From the NCBI GenBank assembly GCA_930367215.1, contig OV884059.1:158346511-158410510 (forward strand): a stretch of 64,000 bases of DNA, written 5' to 3'. A program made the position numbers and the translations under genes. Below the pieces are notes generated by a model that searched no databases, was not told the DNA's origin, and saw only the letters and a program-made list of their open reading frames with translations. The DNA comes from Pollenia angustigena (Eukaryota > Arthropoda > Insecta > Diptera > Polleniidae). How positions within the stretch are numbered: position 1 is the first letter of the stretch; each line of letters begins with the position of its first letter. Below are positions 44,330-54,509 of the stretch, one piece after another.

Positions 44330-44860
44330 TTCGAGAGCGAGGTGTTCGGCTAATATACGATTAAATACTGGTTCGGTTTACTCGGGCACCAACGGAATTC
44401 GAGAGCGAGGTGTTCGGGTAAAACGACTAACTACTGATTAAACTACTCGGACACCAACGGAATTCGAGAGCGAGGTGTTCGGCTAATATACGATTAAATA
44501 CTGGTTCGGTTTACTCGGGCACCAACGGAATTCGAGAGCGAGGTGTTCGGGTAAAACGACTAACTACGGGTTAAACTACTCGGACACCAACGGAATTCGA
44601 GAGCGAGGTGTTCGGCTAATATACGATTGAATACTGGTTCGGTTTACTCGGGCACCAACGGAATTCGAGAGCGAGGTGTTCGGGTAAAACGACTAACTAC
44701 GGTTAAACTACTTGGACACCAACGGAATTCGAGAGCGAGGTGTTCGGCTAATATACGATTACATACTGGTTCGGTTTACTCGGGCACCAACGGAATTCGA
44801 GAGCGAGGTGATCGGGTAAAACGACTAACTACGGTTACTACTAACTACCGAGAGTAAATA
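44330..44860. repeat. About 132-bp tandem repeat in the LTR (x4), hairpin-forming
   Basis: The pattern GGACACCAACGGAATTCG, AGAGCGAGGTGTTCGGC, then ATATACGATTAAATACTGG recurs at about 132-bp intervals. Each unit holds two GGNCACC...GGTGTTCGG inverted pairs. Upstream (43390-44330) looser repeats such as GGTTCGGTTAAATACGG and CCGAATGAAATTCGG continue the theme. The same array is at 47176-47706. Confidence 0.9.
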
Positions 44861-45087
44861 CTGGGGCAATATCTACTCTGTTTGTTCTGAGGCAAACCTT
44901 GTCTATTTATTCAAAAATAAAATGAACTAAATGAGAATTATACGGTAAAAAGGTTATGTAGGTAAATAGTAAGGGTATTCATAGTAGTAAGTAAAATAAT
45001 AAGGGTTTTCAAGGTGTTTGGTTATTTATACTTTGTGATGTTAGGATTAAATGTAAATGTAGGGTAGGTTTGTAACGTCACGTTACA

Positions 45088-45099
45088 GTCCCCTCCTAC
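45088..45099 (-). other. Polypurine tract
   Basis: On the minus strand GTAGGAGGGGAC ends directly at the start (TGTAACG) of the 3' LTR, where plus-strand DNA synthesis of a retroelement is primed. Confidence 0.75.
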
Positions 45100-45522
45100 T
45101 TCGGAAAAAAAATCAGTTACATGGTTTTTTTTTCTGACTTATGTGTATCTAATTAAAAAACTTATTCGTACATATAAAAAAATTAAATTAAAATTAATAT
45201 CTAAAAATAAAAAATATATAAAAAATAAATAAAAAAAAATTTTACCAACTCTAAAAATCCGAGGATGCGCTCTGCCGTTTCAGATGTGTGAGTCCGCTGC
45301 GCTGACGACGGAGTTGGTCAACAGTAACACTTTGTTTATCAGTTTTACTGCTGACGACATACTTTTGTTAGTTGATCCTCCCGTAGCGGATAGATCTATC
45401 ACAGTAGGTCCGTCGGTAGCGTATTTTTAGTTCATAAGATTTCGTTGCTTTGTGCTTGATCCGATCCAGTTCCGTTGGTGGTTTGGTTAGAGTTTTACCA
45501 CAGGTTGCGGTTTTGGAATCGG
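45100..45522 (-). other. Interior of the LTR element, non-coding
   Basis: The stretch is AT-rich near the PPT (45120-45240) and more balanced near the PBS. The only frame is a short one that begins in the LTR. It probably holds the packaging signal, by position only. Confidence 0.5.
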
Positions 45523-45540
45523 GTCCCTGCTCGGGCGCCA
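45523..45540 (-). other. Primer binding site, Lys-tRNA type
   Basis: On the minus strand TGGCGCCCGAGCAGGGAC begins one base after the 5' LTR end. It has the form of the well-known Lys-tRNA PBS (TGGCGCCC core) with one base different from the standard 18-mer. Confidence 0.88.
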
Positions 45541-45541
45541 T

Positions 45542-47933
45542 TGTAACGCAGTTTACTTTCCCAGCTAAGGTATGACTCAGTCTGTCCAGGGTCAATTCGA
45601 AGGTCTGCTTCCTTTGAAATTGAAACACGGGATGTTTTCGTGCATGTTCGCTTACAATAATTTTAACAAAGCTTTATTTACGAAATCTTAATCTACTCTA
45701 AATACTTAGAACTACGACGGCCTTCGACTGATTCGGCGTGGCTGTAGACGGGAACGGGTGCTGAGGCAGCGTGATTCCGTGCACGTACGGCTGATGACGT
45801 TAGGAAACGGCTAGATGTTGCTGCCAGTAGGCACGTACGGTGGCGTTCCGTGGGGCATCGTTTAGTTACTGAGTATTCGATCTGGCAGAGAAGATAATAA
45901 ACGGGTTTCGGTTATAGGTTGTTAGTATCTACATCTACGATCGAAACTATGCCGAGTACGGAGCATTCGGTGCGCCCCGTAGTTGGCTGTACACACGACT
46001 AACTACGGTCTTAAATACTAGAAATTACTTAGAAATACTTCGGACACCAAGAGATTTCGGAGGCCTTGGCGTTCGGCTAACTACGGTCTTAAATACTAGA
46101 AACTACTTAAAAATACTTCGGACACCAAGAGATTTCGGAGGCCTTGGCGTTCGGCTAACTACGGTCTTAAATACTAGAAACTACTTAAAAATACTTCGGA
46201 CACCAAGAGATTAAGGAGGTCTTGGCGTTCGGCTAAATACGGTTCTGGTTAATCAGGTTCGGTTAAATACGGTTCGGTTAAATACAAGTTACTTAACCAG
46301 GTTCGGTTAAATACGGGTTATTTAATCAGGTTCGGTTAAATACGGGTTACTAAATCAGGTCCGGTTAAATACGATTTGTATTCAGTCGGCTACCGAATGA
46401 AATTCGGAGGCACCGGCAGTCGGCTGAACACGACTAATAACGGGTTGAGTGCTGGTTCGTATTCACTACTGGTAAGAATACGTGGACTACTGGTTTGTAT
46501 TCAGTCGGCTACCGAATGAAATTCGGAGGCACCGGCAGACGGCTGAATACGACTAATAATACGTTAAATACGGGTTTGTATTTAGTCGGCTAAATACGGT
46601 TTGGGTTAATCAGGTTCGGTTAAATACGGTTCGGTTAAATACGGTTCGGTTAAATACTGGTAGAATACTGCGGGTACCATGCTAAATACGGTTCTGGTTT
46701 ATCAGGTTCGGTTAAATACTGGTAGAATACTTCGGGTACCATACTAAATACGGTTCTGGTTTATCAGGTTCGGTTAAATACGGTTGGTATTAAGTCGGCT
46801 ACCGAATGGAATTCGGCGGTACCGGCGGTCGGCTTAATACGACTAACTACGGGTTGAGTGCTGGCTCGTATTCACTACTGGTAAGAATACGTGGACTACT
46901 GGTTTAACTACTCGGGCACCAACGGAATGCGAGAGCGTGGTGTACGACTAAATACTGTTTTGGTTTTACTCGGGCACCTACGGAATTCGAGAGCGAGGTG
47001 TTCGGGTAAATACGACTAACTACTGGTTTTAACTGCTCGGGCACCAACGGAATGCGAGAGCGTGGTGTACGACTAAATACTGGTTCGGTTTTACTCGGGC
47101 ACCAACGGAATTCGAGAGCGAGGTGTTCGGGTAAAACGACTAACTTCGGGTTAAACTACTCGGACACCAACGGAATTCGAGAGCGAGGTGTTCGGCTAAT
47201 ATACGATTAAATACTGGTTCGGTTTACTCGGGCACCAACGGAATTCGAGAGCGAGGTGTTCGGGTAAAACGACTAACTACTGATTAAACTACTCGGACAC
47301 CAACGGAATTCGAGAGCGAGGTGTTCGGCTAATATACGATTAAATACTGGTTCGGTTTACTCGGGCACCAACGGAATTCGAGAGCGAGGTGTTCGGGTAA
47401 AACGACTAACTACGGGTTAAACTACTCGGACACCAACGGAATTCGAGAGCGAGGTGTTCGGCTAATATACGATTGAATACTGGTTCGGTTTACTCGGGCA
47501 CCAACGGAATTCGAGAGCGAGGTGTTCGGGTAAAACGACTAACTACGGTTAAACTACTCGGACACCAACGGAATTCGAGAGCGAGGTGTTCGGCTAATAT
47601 ACGATTACATACTGGTTCGGTTTACTCGGGCACCAACGGAATTCGAGAGCGAGGTGATCGGGTAAAACGACTAACTACGGTTACTACTAACTACCGAGAG
47701 TAAATACTGGGGCAATATCTACTCTGTTTGTTCTGAGGCAAACCTTGTCTATTTATTCAAAAATAAAATGAACTAAATGAGAATTATACGGTAAAAAGGT
47801 TATGTAGGTAAATAGTAAGGGTATTCATAGTAGTAAGTAAAATAATAAGGGTTTTCAAGGTGTTTGGTTATTTATACTTTGTGATGTTAGGATTAAATGT
47901 AAATGTAGGGTAGGTTTGTAACGTCACGTTACA
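45542..47933 (-). repeat. 5' LTR (minus-strand sense)
   Basis: Near-identical copy of the 42696-45087 repeat. The minus-strand frame from 45628 starts in this LTR and crosses the primer binding site, giving MAPEQGPDSK and on to a stop at 45368. It has no recognisable retroelement domain. Confidence 0.92.
47176..47706. repeat. About 132-bp tandem repeat, second LTR copy
   Basis: Equivalent of 44330-44860 in the other LTR, shifted by 2846 bp. It carries the single base difference noticed between the LTRs (47559). Confidence 0.9.
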
Positions 47934-48881
47934 ATGGTAGGTCTGCCAACGCCTTTCGAAAATCCAGAGTAATATCGGATTATTAAGGAATCAAGGGTTT
48001 TATGATGTCTTTAAGTAATACAACGATATGGAGTTAAGATGAAAAATTTTATGCATTAAAAAAAATGAAAAGTCATAGCGGATGGAATGGAAGAGTAATT
48101 TTTTTGTAAAAATAATTTTTTTATTCGTCATTCTCATCGATTAATCGAATAATTTTTTAGATTTAATCGTTTGTTCGAACAAATAAAAACAATTGTTTGA
48201 ATTATTCGAACAAAGTTGAAAGGCGAATAATTGACAACTCTAGTACCTATGACCAAAAAACCTGAAATTACTCTTTTTTTATATAATAAACCTATTTTCG
48301 GAGTATTTAATTTCTCTCTGGTGAAGGGTATTAAAAGATTATTTTTTTTAATTTCAGTGTTTTGGTCATAACTCGGCAATTTTTTATGTACCGACGTCTT
48401 AAAGAGGAAATTTACCATTGACTTTTGTAATTAAAATTGGACTAGGGAAGATTAATGGTTCCCGAAATGACTCGTCAAAATAATCGACAAAAACTCGTCT
48501 AAAAAACCTTGGATATATTTAAAAAATTTGAAATCCGCAAATTTTTTTTCGACAAAAACTCGTCCAAACCTTAAGAAAAACAGTTTTTTGTAAAAACTGC
48601 TAAAGCCATAGTTTTTAGCTCACAATTTCACCTTGGAAAGATTATATTAAAAAAAAAAAATTAAAACAGCCGAATTTTTTTTATTACCTACTAAAAAAAC
48701 CATAAAAATAAGAGTTGAGAAAAAGTCAAAATATTGAAATTTGGACGCCTTGATTGAAATTTGGACGCCTTGAAAATAATTTTTTTGATATGTCGTAGTG
48801 GAATTTTTTTCCTCGTGCCAAGAGCTATCGAAAAACCGATGGCACAATATCGATTGCTAAATCGACACACCTTAATGGTTA

Positions 48882-49657
48882 TAGAGTTTTGGCAAATCGC
48901 CTTTTATCAAATTCAGTATTGCCCATAAGTCTGGTTTGTACTGCTATTTTGTATGGTTATGTCACGTCTAATTTAACCATAAAGAGTTAGAGTTTTTTGA
49001 TAGCTGAGTTTTGTTCTATGTGTGCGGGTAATTTGAATCTTTTTGGGAAAATATTCTTCACCGCCTGCAGAATATTTAACTACACTCTTAATAAATAAAA
49101 AAATTCTAAAATTTTTTGAATATTTTTGAAATTAAGGTATTTGCAAATACATACATATATATTTTTAAAATTGAATAATTCACACTTTCTTAACTTGTAG
49201 AAATAGATGTTGAGTTGAAATGAAAGTTCTGTAAGTGCTGAAACTGCTGACGATGAGAATAAAGATGTTGAAGACTAAAATGACGTTGATGGAAATAACA
49301 ATTTTACGAGATGAACTAAACAATAAGATGCTGGCAAAAAATTAAAAAAATGTAAGAGAAATTGAACAAAACACGAAAAATTATGAAGTACGATGGGTTT
49401 TCCGACGTGTTGGCTATTGGCTGCTATAGCAACAAGAACATTTTCCAGCATCAGTTAGTGTTTAGATAGTGTAATGAAAGGAACAAGAAATTTGTTGAAC
49501 GGGAAAAAATTGCTCGAATATTTCTACGGGAAAAAACGTAAAATTTTGCAAAAAACAAACCTAAATGTTTATTTGCATTAAAAATATAATAATAAAAAAT
49601 TTAAGTAAACAAAGAAAAAGCAAATGTTTGAATTAATTTGTAACAAGAAATAATTTT

Positions 49658-49689
<32 letters not shown>

Positions 49690-50472
49690 TTAAAATAAAA
49701 AAGGTAAAAATAAATTTAATTAGTGATAACAGAAAGTATTTAAAAAATTATATAATTTCAAAATAAATATTTACAAAATATTAAGACATTTTGTAATTAA
49801 CGAAATTTATTACTCATACGTTTAAAGTGTCTATAAAAAAAAACTAATTAAAAAAATTTTAATAAATAGAAAATATTCTTTAACACCATAAAATCCCCAA
49901 AAATTAGCCAGAGTAATAAAAAAATACAAGGATTTTTTTTGTATTCATGCGACACTCATACGTCTCGGTGTCTGCCAGTAATAAAACATTTTAATTAGTA
50001 GTACGTAATATTTATTCAACAGCTTCAGCAGTATAAAGAATACAAACGTCTTGGCGAATAAAGTTTATAAAAAGAAAAATATAATTTTTAAAATATATGT
50101 AAATGTAAATATCTCTAATTTAGTGTGCCATGACTAAAAAAAATTATTATAGTTAAACTATTTTAAAATTTGTGTTAAAATAATTAGTGCAAAAATCGTA
50201 TTCAAAAATATTAATTAAGAAAAATTTTTCAAAATATAATAAAAAAAGCAACAGCACATTGTGTATAATTTGTGTTGAAACTTAATTGTTTCTTAGAAAT
50301 TTTTAATAAAAATAATATTTGTATACCCTACACTATAATCGCTAGGGAGGGCCTTATGCGTTTCTGTAAGAAGTTTTATAGAATTATAAATTAATTAAAT
50401 TGGAAATGCTCATATTTAAATAAATGTTGATTATAATTCAATTAAGAAAAAGCATTTTACTAAAAAAAAAAA
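48882..50472. other. AT-rich DNA with long A run
   Basis: No genes. An A run of nearly 30 lies at about 49662-49689 and could be the tail of a very short retroposed sequence. The rest is low-complexity A/T. Confidence 0.4.
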
Positions 50473-51130
50473 ACAAGTAAGAGTGCTATATTCGGCTTTG
50501 CCGAATCTTATATGACCTTTACAATTTTGCGATAAAAAGAGATATTTATATAAATTCCGTTCTTTAGGTATAATTGTTTGTTTTGTGCCCTACCTTCTTT
50601 TTAAATCCACATTTACGCCCACATTTTGTCTGATGTTTTCTGTAGATAATCAAGATGCTTGTATCTAATTTGGAAACTTTGGCTCTTTCCGTTCTCCAGA
50701 CACACAGAATTCTATAATGTCTTTGCTTGGGAAGTACTACGCCCACTTCTCACATCCCTTCCAGCTTTTGTCGGATGTTGCGTTTTAAAAACCAATTTGT
50801 TTTTTTCCTAATTTGGTAACTTTGACTCATGCCGTCCAGCTGTACATACAAAAATAAAACACCAACAACAAGGGATTTGTGGATAAAATTAGAGGAAGTC
50901 GTGGTTTTTTGTTCATACCGAGAACATTTTTGGATCGATTAGGCTGAATTTCAATAGCAAATAATTCCGGACTAAAAATAATGTAGTTTCATAACTACCT
51001 AGTTCCCATTATATGTTGGGTCTTTGGACACATTGACTGACGGACTGAAGAATCCAAAATATATATACATTATAGTGTCTAAAATCAATATTGTAAAAAT
51101 AAGTAACGGAATGATCCTTCAAGGAAGATA
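50473..51130 (-). mobile_element. DINE-1/INE-1-like element, copy C (decayed)
   Basis: The minus-strand order matches copy A. A 5' block with GGATCATTCCGTTAC and a TATAATGTATATATATTTTG block lies at 51115-51050, then AGTCCGTCAGTCAATG. The 3' hairpin GATTCGGCAAAGCCGAATAT lies at 50508-50489, followed by AGCACTCTTACTTGT. The sequence is more diverged than copies A and B. Confidence 0.7.
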
Positions 51131-51142
51131 AAAGAGTATATC

Positions 51143-52481
51143 GTCGGCTTAATATGCAAACCTGCTAAATCCACTTTTTTTTAGTAAATTGAGATTTTAA
51201 TGCCGTGTGGTAGGAAAAGATACGCCTCGTTGACCAGCATGTAGTTTTTCTTCAGATTGAGTCTTGAAGTGTGTAAAACCAACTATATTTTTGGTTTTCC
51301 TCTCAAGCTGCAAATATGAAATTTAAAACCGTCGCCTAAGAGTGTAAACTAAAGACCTGCACGAGTGTATCAGTAAGTATTGTTGAAACAGATTTTTTTT
51401 TTTTTTTTTAAAACAAAACCGGGGAGGTTACCCACAGCAGTGACAGGTACCGCGGCCACGTTAGGCCTATTGTACACACTCCCCTTTAGCTGGCCAAAAG
51501 ACCCTCTGCTTCCCACAGGAACCCAACCAGATCCTTTGCCGATGTAGCACCGATTTGGGACGTACCCACTGAGCCATGCCCCATATGCCTCCTTCTGGCC
51601 CATACCAGCGCCGGGCAGTCACACAGTATGTGCTTTGCCGACTCATCTTATTCCAGACATAGTCTGCACTCCTGATCCTCCGCCAGGCCCATCCGATACA
51701 GGTGGTATCGTGTGGTGACCCGTTAAATAAACCGCCAACAGTCGCAGATTGTTGAAACAGATACAACAGATATATTTCTGTTACTACTGATATAAATGAG
51801 AGAATGAGTGTAACTGATATTGTATGGTTTTGCTTTTGCCCACTCACCATATCTTAAAAACAAAAACAGATGCTTCTGGTTTTGGATTGAGTGTGTCATA
51901 ACATTTTTTTTGCTAACAAATATCTGTTGTCACCATAAGTATTTCTACAATATCTGTTGTAATCTGTTGTATTTTTAAATATTGTTGGCGAGTTGATGAA
52001 AATAAGAGAGTTTGTAAAAATTTGTATAAGATCTCAACCAGGGGTGCCAGATGGTTTTAGTAAAAAATCGGCATATTTTCAAAAACAAATCGTAAATCAA
52101 ATTATGAAAAAACGGCAAATTAAAATTACTGTTTTAAACACATAAAACATATTTTTAATGACAAGTTTCAACTGTAAACCTGCTGAATGACTTCTAGCAA
52201 ATTTTACAGGGCAGACAAAAACGCCTAATGTTTTCTATTTCTACCTTAAGAAGCAAACCTATATATTTTTGGTTTATTTTCTTATATTCTATTAAAACCC
52301 AAATTGAAGTTAATGTTTTTCTAACTCGATGCGGCGTCTCTTTATCTTTCGTCCAGTATAAAAATGTTAAATACTGTTTAAATGGATTTAGAAGGTTTAC
52401 ACTCTAAGCCGACGAAACGTTTTTTGTCTCTCTTGTAAACTGTGTTGAAAGGGAGTTAGCAGGTTTGCATATTAAGCCGAC
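51143..52481. mobile_element. Element with 26-bp TIR GTCGGCTTAATATGCAAACC
   Basis: Perfect 26-bp inverted ends (51143-51168 and 52456-52481) start GTCGGCTTAATATGCAAACC. A second inverted pair inside (CGCCTAAGAGTGTAAAC at about 51335 and GTTTACACTCTAAGCCG at about 52396) extends the symmetry. ATCTGTTGTA words repeat in the middle. A 5'-truncated LINE is inserted at 51394-51748. Target duplication is unclear, so superfamily is not assigned. Confidence 0.75.
51394..51748 (-). mobile_element. 5'-truncated LINE 3' end (TSD TTGTTGAAACAGAT)
   Basis: The insertion is flanked by the exact 14-bp duplication TTGTTGAAACAGAT (51380-51393 and 51749-51762). On the minus strand it ends with an A tail (plus-strand T run at 51394-51409). 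The minus-strand frames carry pieces of a LINE polyprotein C-terminus: a cysteine/histidine cluster (CRLCLE-like text around 51665, then HILCDCPAL-like in a shifted frame) and LVGFLWEAEGLLAS-like text followed by a stop. That is the zinc-knuckle tail common in R1/LOA- and Jockey-group LINEs. GC-rich compared with its surroundings, with few changes, so a fairly recent insertion. Confidence 0.85.
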
Positions 52482-52691
52482 AATGCATTGATTTAATTTA
52501 AGCATTTCTTAATGTGTTTAAGTTTTGGAAAATACCATTAAAATGTTCTTAAAGCCATAAAATACTGAAAATAAATTTATGCAAAAGCACACAAATAAAT
52601 ATTATAATTTCTTAAAAGAAAACTAATAAACAAAATAAAATTAAACTGAAAACTTAAAAGAGAAAAACTTAAAACTTAACGAAAACAAAAA
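51763..52691. other. Rest of the TIR element and presumed 5' UTR of the channel gene
   Basis: 52037-52060 has CAGGGGTGCCAGATGG, an end-like word of hAT elements, without a visible partner. 52482-52691 is A-rich and directly precedes the channel start codon, with AAAACTTAACGAAAACAAAA before the ATG as in fly 5' leaders. Confidence 0.45.
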
Positions 52692-52892
52692 ATGGTGGAG
52701 TTTGATGCAACGGATGATGCCAATGCCGAGCTTTTAAATAAGCTGAAACATCTTGATGTGCGTGTGGAGGCAGTCGAAGCGAACAAGGGTATCTGCAAGA
52801 AAAGTTTTTGGAAATCACTAAAACTAAGAGCAGCACTTAATCATATTGGTCTATTAGTTGGATTATCGGTTTACTGTGGAGTCGGTGGTATG
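52692..52892 (+). CDS. Two-pore-domain potassium channel, first coding exon (partial gene)
   Basis: 67 codons from ATG 52692 end exactly at a consensus donor (ATG|GTGAGTAA at 52892/52893, phase 0). The N-terminal 40 residues are charged and cytoplasmic. Residues 41-67 read KSLKLRAALNHIGLLVGLSV and then YCGVGGM, a basic stop-transfer flank followed by the first membrane span. The text strongly resembles the start of insect K2P (TWIK/TASK-like) channels, in which the next exon would continue with the extracellular cap helix and first pore loop. K2P channels are dimers that set resting potassium leak at the plasma membrane. No downstream exon was found to 64000, so the first intron would exceed 11 kb. 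That intron is filled with the 53-59 kb transposon nest. Which paralogue this is cannot be told from one exon. Confidence 0.75.
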
Positions 52893-53449
52893 GTGAGTAA
52901 ACAATCAAATAAACAATTTGTAGAGTATGAATTTATGAAAGTAAAAACGTTTTCGTTTAAATGAGTAAGAGAAAAAAAAAACAAAATATAAATGTTTTAC
53001 ATGTAAATTGCATTTAATGCTAAATTAAAATGCAAATATAGATGAAAGAGAAAGCAAAAAAGGTTAAATGGACATTGACATGAACTTAATTTTACACAAA
53101 TATGGTAATTTTTTTTGTCAAACAAAAGTATTATAAAAAATACCAATAAATGTTAAACATTTTTAAATTGTTGATGTTTGTTTGTTGATGGGGTTGTAGA
53201 ATGATTTAATTTAAAGATACAGAAAAACCTTGATACTTGCAAAAGTAAAACAATTTTGGAAAAATGCACGACTCAATCATAAATTTTCGCTTAAAAACTT
53301 ATTTAGGTTTAAATTAATTTTCATCAAAAATTTGACATTTTGTGGGAGATTTCAGACCAATAGCCTGCACTGCAACAATCAAAACAAAATCTACTTCGTG
53401 ACTACATTTTAATAAAAAACAATAATTACACTGGGCTAGTTGAAAAAAC
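52893..53449 (+). other. Start of the channel gene's long first intron
   Basis: The donor GTGAGTAA is at 52893. It is followed by AT-rich DNA without coding frames up to the foldback element. Confidence 0.55.
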
Positions 53450-54509
53450 AGACTAGCCGGGCACATGGCGTTTCAACATAATTCGGGTACGCCGAATTCA
53501 ATAGTGCTAACATTTTGTTAGGTTAGCTCTTGTTTTCGAGATATACCGTTATTTCGAAAATGGAGGAGGTTGCACAACATATGTATGTTCGCGTAACTCA
53601 AACACGCTTTAGCTTATTTCATTACTTGCCATATATCTCCACCCCTTAGGGTGGCTCCCATACAAATATAGCCGTTTAATGAAATTCTTAAATTTGGCCC
53701 CTGCAGCGCCTAGGATGTCCCTAGATGGGTGAAATGTATGACCAACGCCACTTTATTTTTCATCTCAATCACATATTTTTAACATACCTACCCGCTATCT
53801 CCATTCCTTAAGGGTGCTCCCATACAAAATGTTCAATGCAGACTAGAAATATATTGAAGAAAAAGTCCCAGAAGTCGCCCCTAGTGGAATATTATGTATG
53901 ACCAGGCGCGGATTCAGGGGGGGGGGGGGAAATAAGGAAATTTCCCCCCCGTAAATTATAAAAATATGTTTTGTTTATTTCGATAATACAAGAATTCCCA
54001 ATAATATTATTTTTTTTTAATGTACAAAATTTTTTGAAATACCTGCAAGGTTTTTTTTATTGAATCTCTAACCAAATTTTCAATAAGTATCGAAATCTTA
54101 ATCCTAATAGTTATTTATTAGATAAACATTTTTTTTTTCATTTTTCGAATTTATTCTATGAGTTAAATTTCAGTTATGTATTTTGTAAAGCTTTTTTGTA
54201 ATAGTTCTATTCCTTTAATTTTTCAGAAATGACTTTATACACTACCAGACTATTATATTGTATTTTCTTTTTACATTTTACCTTAGCCTTCCTTTGGAAA
54301 GCAATGAATAAATTCGAAAAATGAAAAAAATGTTTATAATAATATAAAGTAACCTTCACAAGGAAATAATTACCAATTTCTATTTATCAGATATTTTCAA
54401 TGAAACATCTAGTTTACTGTATTCAAATACTTATTATTCTATCTACATTCAATCCCAGCAGATGTCATCTTTGTATAACCAAAGGTTGAATTATTAAAAA
54501 GGTTAGTAT

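Larger units (their letters stand above)
42696..45087 (-). repeat. 3' LTR (minus-strand sense)
   Basis: 2392 bp. On the minus strand it starts TGTAACGTGACG and ends GCGTTACA. An AATAAA poly(A) signal (minus, 42832-42827) lies about 130 bp before the end. Over half is arrays of hairpin-forming repeats. Short plus-strand frames within it simply run through the repeats. Confidence 0.92.
42696..47933 (-). mobile_element. Non-coding LTR retrotransposon, 5238 bp (TSD ATGG)
   Basis: Two 2392-bp direct repeats (42696-45087 and 45542-47933, offset 2846) start TGTAACG and end CGTTACA. They flank only 454 bp. A 4-bp duplication ATGG borders the whole (42692-42695 and 47934-47937), as in Ty3/gypsy-type elements. 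The interior has a Lys-tRNA-like primer binding site next to the right repeat and a purine tract next to the left one, so transcription runs on the minus strand. No gag, protease, RT or integrase remains, so it must have moved with proteins from another element. Its base composition is much richer in GC than the surroundings. The only LTR difference noticed is T at 44713 versus C at 47559, so insertion is recent. Confidence 0.93.
42063..48242. mobile_element. hAT element (TSD GTACCTAT) carrying an LTR element
   Basis: The ends TAGAGTTGTCAA and their inverted copy are flanked by the exact 8-bp duplication GTACCTAT (42055-42062 and 48243-48250). CGATTAATCGA and TTCGAATAAT palindromes crowd both subterminal regions. 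Without the LTR element it is about 940 bp. A short plus-strand frame around 42560-42660 (NPTTSRNAELGAMENILSEI) and its continuation after 47938 may be a transposase tail remnant, but no conserved hAT motif was recognised. Confidence 0.88.
41542..48874. mobile_element. Long-inverted-repeat element, outer shell of the 41-49 kb nest
   Basis: The left arm (from 41542) and right arm (to 48874) are inverted copies sharing TCGATATTGTGCCATCG, TCGATAGC, TTGGCA, CCACTACGACAT, TTTTTCTCAAC and TTAGTAGGTAATAAAA-type blocks in order. TTTAGACGAGTTTTTG words occur twice on each side as tandem units. A 7-bp ATGGTTA lies on both sides (41535-41541 and 48875-48881). The hAT at 42063-48242 is inserted in its middle. 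Superfamily is unknown. Confidence 0.75.

Noticed and set aside
44627..44857. Plus-strand frame of 76 codons (and its twin at 47473-47703)
   Set aside because: It runs through the LTR minisatellite and its amino-acid repeats follow the DNA repeats. There is no domain and the element is transcribed from the other strand.
42696..47933. Regularly spaced repeats that look superficially like a CRISPR array
   Set aside because: The repeats lie inside two long direct repeats with PBS and PPT, unit lengths vary, spacers are not unique, and the DNA is from a fly nucleus.
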